The notes under the pieces: generated by a model
What the model was told of the DNA's origin: nothing
Seen by the model: only the letters and a program-made list of their open reading frames with translations
Databases searched by the model: none
Assembly (NCBI RefSeq): GCF_023028225.1
Contig: NZ_CP095482.1
Span: 558,001-622,000, forward strand
Reading direction: 5' to 3'
DNA length: 64,000 nt
Source of the DNA: Halorientalis litorea
Lineage (GTDB): Archaea; Halobacteriota; Halobacteria; Halobacteriales; Haloarculaceae
In this document: piece by piece, positions 58,599-64,000 of the stretch
Layout of the letters: every line of letters begins with the position of its first letter
How positions within the stretch are numbered: the stretch's first letter is position 1
Made by a program: the position numbers and the translations under genes

Positions 58599-60590
58599 AT
58601 GCTCCAGTCGACGCCCTACACCGTGCCGTTGGCCCTCGTCGTGCTGTTGGGCGTGGCTGGGGCCGCGTTGACGTGGCGAAAGAGTGAGAGTGCGGCGGAG
58701 CGGTGGTTCGTCGCCATCGAGTTGTCGATGGCAGTGTGGGCTAGCGTTCACCTCCTCACCGTCTCGGCGGTATCGCTCCCGACCAAAGAGCGGATTCTCG
58801 TGGTCGGGTTACCGCTGTTGCTGTTTCTCCCGATTAGCCTTCTCGGGTTCACCCTCCACTACACGGGCCGGAATCACTGGGTGACCCGTCGGACGCTGGC
58901 TGGACTGTTACTCCTCCCGGCGGTGAGTGCTGCCAGTGCGACGACGAACAGTTACCACGGCCTCTACTACGCGAACGTGCGGCTCGTGGACCACGGTCAG
59001 TACACCGTGGCCTCGTTCGAGTGGCGACCGGCCTCGACCGCTCTGATCGTTCTCTCGTGGGTAATTATCCTCGCGTGTATCGGAATGTTGTTCGAGAAGT
59101 TCCGTCGGTCACGCAACGTCTACCGGAAGTTGAGCTTCATCCTGCTGGTGTCGTTCGGTGTGATGTGGTTGGCGAACGTGGCGAGTTTCGTCGGGCTGAG
59201 TCCGTTTCCACACTTCACGCTGTTGCCGCTCACGTTCCTCGCGTTCGGGTCCATCGCGCTTCTGACGACGGCGAACGTGCGGTTCGTTCGGGCGATTCCG
59301 CTCGAACGGCTCCTTTCGGCCGTGAGTACCCGCTTCGGGGGCGTAGTCGTCATGGCCCGTGATTTCATCGTCGAGGAGATCGACAACGGCGTCATCGTTC
59401 TCGACACCGACGGCGTCGTCGTCGACATCAACACGACGGCAAAGGAGATACTGGGCGTCGACCGACCGGTCGGCCAGCGGATTTCCACGGTGGTGGACTT
59501 CGACGCCATCCGCAAGGAGGGGACGCTCGTCGTGGCACTCCGGAACGACTTACAGGTAGACGACCTACGCGACGAGTTGTGGGTCGACACGGACGGGGGA
59601 AAACGGTGTTACGACGTGAGCGTCTCTGCGGTGACTGACGGCGACGACGCCACTGGACGGGTGGTCCTCATACACGACATCACCGACCAGAAACGCCGTG
59701 AGGAGCAACTGCGCGAGCGCGAGCGGACGCTCCAGCAACGGACGACGGACCTCGAACAGCGGAGCCAACAACTCGAACATCAGAACGAACAACTCGACCA
59801 GTTCGCGAGCATCGTCTCTCACGACCTCCGGAATCCCCTGAACGTCGCCAGCGGACACGCGGAACTGCTCGCCGCCGAGGTGGAGACGACCGACGAAGTA
59901 GACTCCGAACACGTGGCGCGTATCGTCGAGGCACACGAACGGATGGGCGACATCATCGACGACGCGCTGGAGTTGGCCCGACAGGGGAAGGCAATCACGG
60001 AGACGGAGTCGGTCGAACTCGCCGGTCTCGCGGCCGAGGCGTGGGAGAACGTCGGGACCGACGGGTCGACACTCGTCGTGGAGACAGACCGCACAGTCGG
60101 GGCCGACCGGGACCGACTGCTCAACGTCTTCGAGAACCTGTTTCGAAACAGTGTCGAGCATGGCTCGACGGGCAGTCGGCACTCGTCGAGTGCTGGCGAC
60201 ACCGTCGAACACGCTGCGGACGGCGAGTCAGAGCCGAGGAAAACTGAAGACGGGGCGACGGAGGAGGCGTCGGTACCGGCGGCCGACGGCGTGACCGTAA
60301 CCGTCGGGGACACCGGCGACGGGTTCTACGTCGCGGACGATGGTGACGGCATTCCCGAAGACAAGCGCGACGACGTCCTTGAGCAGGGCTACACGACCAG
60401 CGGCGACGGGACCGGTCTCGGCCTCGCAATCGTCGACGACATCGCACGGGCACACGGCTGGACCGTCTCGGTGACTGAGAGTGTGGACGGAGGGGCACGC
60501 TTCGAGTTCGCCGGCGTCGAACCACCCGGTGAGACGGTCGGGCACACCCAAGAGTCCGCGTCGTCCACGAGGGATGCGTTCGAGCCGTAA
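58599..60590 (+). CDS. 7TM-PAS histidine kinase
   Basis: 663 residues. Seven membrane helices (about 8-226) match the 7TM histidine kinase sensor module, followed by a PAS domain (about 258-365). A coiled coil rich in Gln/Glu/Arg (366-400) leads to HisKA with H408 (IVSHDLRNPLNV) and the ATPase domain with N-box (FENLFRNSVEHG), G1 (VADDGDGIPED) and G2 (GTGLGLAIVDD). Between N-box and G1 there is an unusually long polar insert of about 50 residues (Ser/Glu/Thr-rich). No regulator is adjacent. Confidence 0.9.
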   Translation: MLQSTPYTVPLALVVLLGVAGAALTWRKSESAAERWFVAIELSMAVWASVHLLTVSAVSLPTKERILVVGLPLLLFLPISLLGFTLHYTGRNHWVTRRTLAGLLLLPAVSAASATTNSYHGLYYANVRLVDHGQYTVASFEWRPASTALIVLSWVIILACIGMLFEKFRRSRNVYRKLSFILLVSFGVMWLANVASFVGLSPFPHFTLLPLTFLAFGSIALLTTANVRFVRAIPLERLLSAVSTRFGGVVVMARDFIVEEIDNGVIVLDTDGVVVDINTTAKEILGVDRPVGQRISTVVDFDAIRKEGTLVVALRNDLQVDDLRDELWVDTDGGKRCYDVSVSAVTDGDDATGRVVLIHDITDQKRREEQLRERERTLQQRTTDLEQRSQQLEHQNEQLDQFASIVSHDLRNPLNVASGHAELLAAEVETTDEVDSEHVARIVEAHERMGDIIDDALELARQGKAITETESVELAGLAAEAWENVGTDGSTLVVETDRTVGADRDRLLNVFENLFRNSVEHGSTGSRHSSSAGDTVEHAADGESEPRKTEDGATEEASVPAADGVTVTVGDTGDGFYVADDGDGIPEDKRDDVLEQGYTTSGDGTGLGLAIVDDIARAHGWTVSVTESVDGGARFEFAGVEPPGETVGHTQESASSTRDAFEP

Positions 60591-60623
60591 GTTCAAGTCG
60601 GATGCCGGGACCACCCCGGCACG

Positions 60624-61871
60624 ATGGGGTGGAGTGTCCTCGGGACGCGCGTGGCTGTCGCGCCGGAAGCGGCCGCGCTCGCACTCGGGTTCGTCTGCGG
60701 GGGGGTCCTCCTCGGCACCGTTTCGGGCCTCGTGCCGGGCCTGCACGCGAACAACATGGCACTGTTGCTGGCGGCCGGTGTGGCGGCAGTACCCGGGCCG
60801 CCGCGACTCGTCGGCGCGGCCATGCTCGCCGCCGGGACGGTCCACACCTTCCTCGACGTCGTGCCCGCGCTGGCACTCGGGGTCCCCGACCCGGCGATGG
60901 CCGCCAGTTCCCTCCCCGGTCACGAGTTGGTGCTGGCTGGCCGCGGCCGGGAAGCACTCAGGCTGTCGGCACTCGGGAGCGGACTGGCCGTCGTCCTCGC
61001 GGTACCGCTCGCGGTGCCGATAACCGAACTCGTCACCGCCGTCTACCCGACGGTTCGGGCACACCTCCCGGCGGTGCTGGCCGGCGTCTGCGTCCTGCTG
61101 GTCACGACCGAAGGGACCTACCGGGCGAAGGTCGGCGCGGCAGTCGGTCTCGTCGCGAGCGGCGCGTTGGGACTGGTCACGCTCGACTCGAATCCGTCGG
61201 GATTGGTCGACGCTGGCGGAATGTTGGCACCGCTGTTCGCGGGGTTGTTCGGCGCGCCGGTGTTGGTGGAGGCACTCGGGGGTGGTGGCGTCCCGGCGCA
61301 GGACGACGCGACGGTCGCACTCTCCCGGTCCGCCGTCGGCGGACTGTCGCTGTTGGGGACCGTCTCTGGCGCGCTCGTCGGGTTCGTCCCCGGCGTCTCC
61401 AGCGGCGTCGCCGGGACGGGCGCGTTGCTCGCCGTCCCGTATCGCTACGGTGCGCGCGGATTCGTCGTCACGACCAGCGGCGTCAACACGGCGAACACGA
61501 TTTTCGCGCTGTTCGCACTCCATGCACTGGGGTCGCCTCGGACCGGCGTCCTCGTCGCCGCCGAAGCGGCGGGTGTCCCGATGGCACTCCCGCTGTTGCT
61601 CGCCAGTGTCGCGTTCGCGGCGGCAGTCGGGTTCGTCCTCGTCGTGGTCCTCGGCGACCGCTACCTCCGTGTCGTGGGCCGCGTGGACTACACCGCCCTC
61701 TCGGTTGCGGTCCTCTGTCTCTTGGCGGGCGTGTCGTTCGTGTTCGCCGGACCGCTCGGCATCGCGGTGTACGGCGTCGCCGGGGTGGTCGGCCTCGTTC
61801 CCCAGCGGTTCGGTGCCAGACGGGTGAACCTGATGGGCGTACTGCTCGTCCCGCTGAGTACTGGCCTATAA
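60624..61871 (+). CDS. TctA-like permease (DUF112 family)
   Basis: 415 residues with about eleven membrane helices. Two related loops, GTVSGLVPGLHANN (about 29-42) and GTVSGALVGFVPGVSSG (about 245-261), show the internal duplication of the TctA/DUF112 family, large permeases of tripartite tricarboxylate transporters. Here TctB and the binding protein TctC are not adjacent, and the archaeal relatives usually stand alone, so the substrate and mechanism are unknown. The last 6 bp overlap the end of the convergent corA gene. Confidence 0.85.
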   Translation: MGWSVLGTRVAVAPEAAALALGFVCGGVLLGTVSGLVPGLHANNMALLLAAGVAAVPGPPRLVGAAMLAAGTVHTFLDVVPALALGVPDPAMAASSLPGHELVLAGRGREALRLSALGSGLAVVLAVPLAVPITELVTAVYPTVRAHLPAVLAGVCVLLVTTEGTYRAKVGAAVGLVASGALGLVTLDSNPSGLVDAGGMLAPLFAGLFGAPVLVEALGGGGVPAQDDATVALSRSAVGGLSLLGTVSGALVGFVPGVSSGVAGTGALLAVPYRYGARGFVVTTSGVNTANTIFALFALHALGSPRTGVLVAAEAAGVPMALPLLLASVAFAAAVGFVLVVVLGDRYLRVVGRVDYTALSVAVLCLLAGVSFVFAGPLGIAVYGVAGVVGLVPQRFGARRVNLMGVLLVPLSTGL

Positions 61872-62843
61872 GTATCCTCGGCGGCGGAAGTAGGCGAGCA
61901 TCCCGACGCCGAGCAGCGCCATCCCGACCATGACGGCCGGGTAGCCGTACTCCCAGCCGAGTTCGGGCATGTTGTACGGGCCGCCGGTGAAGTTCATTCC
62001 GTAGACGCCGACGACGAAGGTCAGCGGGAGGAACACGGTTGCGATGACCGTCAGCACCTTCATCACCTCGTTCGTGGACTGAGAGACGGTGTTGAGGTAG
62101 ATGTCCCGCGTCCCCACGGTGAGGTCGCGGTACGTCTCGGTGAGGTCGACGATTTGGACGAGATGGTCGTACAAGTTCCTGAAGTACTTCTCGCTGGCTG
62201 GCTGGACGTACTCCGGGTCGCCGCGGGCGAGGATATCGACCGCACCCCGACAGGGCCAGACGAGTTTGCGGAACGCGAGCAGGTCACGCCGGAGCGAGTT
62301 GATGGCGTCGAGCGTCTCGATGTCCGTCGAGACGGTCACCGCTTCCTCGATGCGTTCTATCTGGTCTTCGAGTCGGTCGAGCAGGTCGAAGTACTCGTCG
62401 ACGACCACGTCCATGACGCGGTACGCGGTGAAGTCGGGGCCACGCTGGAGCAGTCGCTCGTCGCCGGAGACCACGGCCCGCCAGACGCGCTCGACGGGTG
62501 TGTCGGGAACCGTCGTCATCGTCAGCACCCAGTCGTCCCCGAAGCAGATACCGACCGTCTCGTCGATGACCTCCTCGGCGAATATCTGGTCACCACCCGC
62601 GAGTTCGGCAGTCTTGATGAGCGTGAAGGTGTGGTCGGCGTACTCTTCGGTTTTCGGTCGGACGCCGTCGCGGACGTTCTCGACGACCAGCTGGTGGATG
62701 TCGAAGGCGTCGGCAACGGTGCGCAAGTCCGCGGCGGAGGCGTCGCTGGCCCGCACCCACGTCGTCCCGGCGGCGTCGCGGGCCGTCGCGATATCGTCGT
62801 ACTCGGTGACGCCGTCGGCACCGTAGGCGACGGCCGAAATCAC
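61866..62843 (-). CDS. corA: CorA-type magnesium/cobalt transporter
   Basis: 325 residues. A large N-terminal cytoplasmic domain with a long helix (DRLEDQIERIEEAVT onward) is followed by two C-terminal membrane helices. The signature YGMNF closes the first helix, and the protein ends with the basic FRRRGYL. Pentameric CorA channels import Mg2+ or other divalent ions. The start overlaps the small upstream membrane protein gene by 4 nt. Confidence 0.94.
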   Translation of the reverse strand: MISAVAYGADGVTEYDDIATARDAAGTTWVRASDASAADLRTVADAFDIHQLVVENVRDGVRPKTEEYADHTFTLIKTAELAGGDQIFAEEVIDETVGICFGDDWVLTMTTVPDTPVERVWRAVVSGDERLLQRGPDFTAYRVMDVVVDEYFDLLDRLEDQIERIEEAVTVSTDIETLDAINSLRRDLLAFRKLVWPCRGAVDILARGDPEYVQPASEKYFRNLYDHLVQIVDLTETYRDLTVGTRDIYLNTVSQSTNEVMKVLTVIATVFLPLTFVVGVYGMNFTGGPYNMPELGWEYGYPAVMVGMALLGVGMLAYFRRRGYL

Positions 62844-63010
62844 GTCGGGTCACCGTCGTGAGAGACACGGCCGGTGGCGACGAGCAACAGGCCGACCATG
62901 ACCGCCGTCACCGAGAACGCCCGACCGGGGTAGGAGACGGCAGTACCGACCACGTAGCCGACGAGTCCCGCGACCAGTGTGACGACACCGGCAACCAGTT
63001 CGCGGTTCAT
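62840..63010 (-). CDS. Small membrane protein upstream of corA
   Basis: 56 residues from the ATG at 63010 (MNRELVAGVVTLV). Two hydrophobic helices (about 5-24 and 28-47) with a short polar C-terminus. Its stop overlaps the corA start (ATGA), so they are translationally coupled. It could be an accessory to the Mg2+ channel, but nothing more can be said. A longer frame to 63073 adds non-hydrophobic residues unlikely to be translated. Confidence 0.7.
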   Translation of the reverse strand: MNRELVAGVVTLVAGLVGYVVGTAVSYPGRAFSVTAVMVGLLLVATGRVSHDGDPT

Positions 63011-63159
63011 ACCCGTCACGCACCCGCCAGACGCAAAAACGTTCGCCGCACCGGCAATCCGAGGGCCGCACACCCGACCGGGCCGCCCGGGTCGCGACTC
63101 GACTGCCTGCCGTCCCGGAGAACGGCCGGGACTGGAGTGCCTATCGCCAATTCATTTCT

Positions 63160-63250
63160 TCTATTCTGTGGTTAATTTAATTAGATTCAATTATAGTATC
63201 GAGCGCATGACTGAATACAAATCAGCATTATAGCCGATATAAGACCCAGT
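63160..63250 (+). promoter_or_regulatory. AT-rich promoter region of the last gene
   Basis: This 90-bp stretch (ttcatttcttctattctg onward) is the most AT-rich of the window and contains several TATA-like elements, including cattatagc about 22 nt before the ATG at 63251. The divergent small gene at 62840-63010 could use the other direction. Confidence 0.45.
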
Positions 63251-64000
63251 ATGCTCGCCTCCTACGACGACGATGCAATCGCCGACGAAGAGTTGCTGAC
63301 GGGAACGGGCAGTGGCGGCCTGTTCACCAGCGGGTACCTGCGTGACCGTCCACTCATCGAGTATCTCGACGAGGAGGAGCGGGTTGCCTTCCTATTGTCG
63401 AACAAAAAGAAGGGGGTCAGACGAGAGACGGAGGACAGGGCGACGGTGTACGCGCCGGGCGACGGGTACCAGGCCATCGCGGCCGTCACCGACACGCGTG
63501 TCCTGTTCGTCGTGGGAGGGAGTGGCACTGGCGGGGACGAGGTGTTCTCGGTCACCTATGCCGAGATGGAGGACGTAAAGAGCGACAGCGGGATGTTGAC
63601 CAAACACCTCGACGTGTGGTCGACGGAGGGCGTCCGCTGGCGATTCTACGTCCGGGCGACAGTCGACATCGAACCGGCCACCGAGTATCTGGAACGCGCG
63701 GCGGTCGTCTGGTCGCGCGCCGAGCGACAACTGGGGTACGCTCGCAAGTGGTTCGTGGACGCGAACGAGGCCATCGACGCCAACGACCACGAGCGCGCAC
63801 GGGAGGCACTCGACCAAGCGGAGACACACGTCGACGAGGCACGGAACGTGGCTGCCCAACTCACGACGGAGCGGGACGACGCCATCTGGGAGCGAGTTCG
63901 GGCCGCGCGTGAACGGCTGGATGCCACCTCGTTGGAGGCAAACCGCGCTCGGGGCCAGCATCTCACACGGAAGGCAGAGCGACAGTGGCGGCGAGAGCAG
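63251..64000 (+). CDS. PH-like domain protein with helical C-terminus (partial)
   Basis: The open frame from ATG 63251 (MLASYDDDAIADEELLTG) runs 250 codons to the window end without a stop. Residues 10-125 contain a beta-rich region like bacterial PH or YvbH domains (LIEYLDEEERVAFLLSNKKKGV, YQAIAAVTDTRVLFVVGG). From about 140 the sequence becomes alpha-helical and highly charged (RAEROLGYAR-like start, then ARKWFVDANEAIDANDHERA and more). Haloarchaeal proteins with such a PH-like start sometimes continue into a nuclease or membrane part; this cannot be judged here. Confidence 0.7.
   Translation, partial: MLASYDDDAIADEELLTGTGSGGLFTSGYLRDRPLIEYLDEEERVAFLLSNKKKGVRRETEDRATVYAPGDGYQAIAAVTDTRVLFVVGGSGTGGDEVFSVTYAEMEDVKSDSGMLTKHLDVWSTEGVRWRFYVRATVDIEPATEYLERAAVVWSRAERQLGYARKWFVDANEAIDANDHERAREALDQAETHVDEARNVAAQLTTERDDAIWERVRAARERLDATSLEANRARGQHLTRKAERQWRREQ

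Overview
This is a haloarchaeal (class Halobacteria) chromosome segment. It has high GC, strongly acidic proteins, Tat-type and PGF-CTERM exported proteins, a halocyanin, archaeal ribosomal proteins P0/P1, TFE, Trm56, Dph5, RNase P component 4, SRP 7S RNA and many short-leader archaeal promoters (TATA about 25-30 nt before the start codon). The genus cannot be fixed from the sequence alone. Most of the window reads as core genome; the only clearly accessory-looking stretch is about 24.6-27.3 kb.

Layout. 0-11.5 kb: end of a UbiA prenyltransferase, a RAD55-like ATPase, a CoA-binding protein, the SRP RNA (about 2529-2832), MscS channel, YhbY and RNase P component 4, two GT4 glycosyltransferases, a sensor kinase, a Gly/Met-rich protein, a PGF-CTERM surface protein, a DUF2797 protein and a sugar-nucleotide epimerase. 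11.6-24.6 kb: membrane-anchored JAMM protein, DsbA-like lipoprotein, Trm56, the TFE-DUF2110-lipoprotein operon, a CinA-like protein, NAD-kinase-like protein, AbrB-PhoU regulator, WHy-domain protein, small conserved proteins, SRPBCC and nitrilase, aldehyde dehydrogenase and a RIO-like kinase. 24.6-27.3 kb: winged-helix regulator plus small membrane protein flanked by two look-alike hairpins, then a CPBP protease. 27.3-29.8 kb: acyl-CoA dehydrogenase, endonuclease III, and a gene-free structured stretch that may be a non-coding RNA.

29.8-36.4 kb is a respiratory cluster: membrane-anchored halocyanin, Rieske protein, b6-type cytochrome b, subunit-IV-like protein and six small uncharacterised membrane proteins, with no cytochrome c1. 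36.4-45.3 kb: a degenerate NAD-kinase paralogue, M28 peptidase, polyprenyl diphosphate synthase, a multipass membrane protein, cytochrome oxidase subunit III and two facing signal-transduction genes. 45.5-47.6 kb: tRNA-Thr(CGT), Trm5-type methyltransferase and diphthine synthase. 47.6-51.8 kb: archaeosortase A directly downstream of the S-layer glycoprotein, which carries the PGF-CTERM signal that this enzyme recognises. 52-58.4 kb: VOC protein, DRG-type GTPase, a chimeric APC/TrkA-C remnant, and the L11 and L1-L10-L12 ribosomal genes with a structured L1 leader. 58.6-64 kb: a large sensor kinase, TctA-like permease, CorA, and a PH-like protein cut by the window end.

Most notable: the S-layer/archaeosortase pair, the c1-less bc complex with its halocyanin and orphan subunits, the APC-TrkA-C chimera, the NAD-kinase paralogue without GGDGT, near-perfect duplications of the rplK 3' end and the tRNA-Thr 5' end, and the possible structured RNA after endonuclease III. 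No CRISPR array, intact transposase or prophage was seen.
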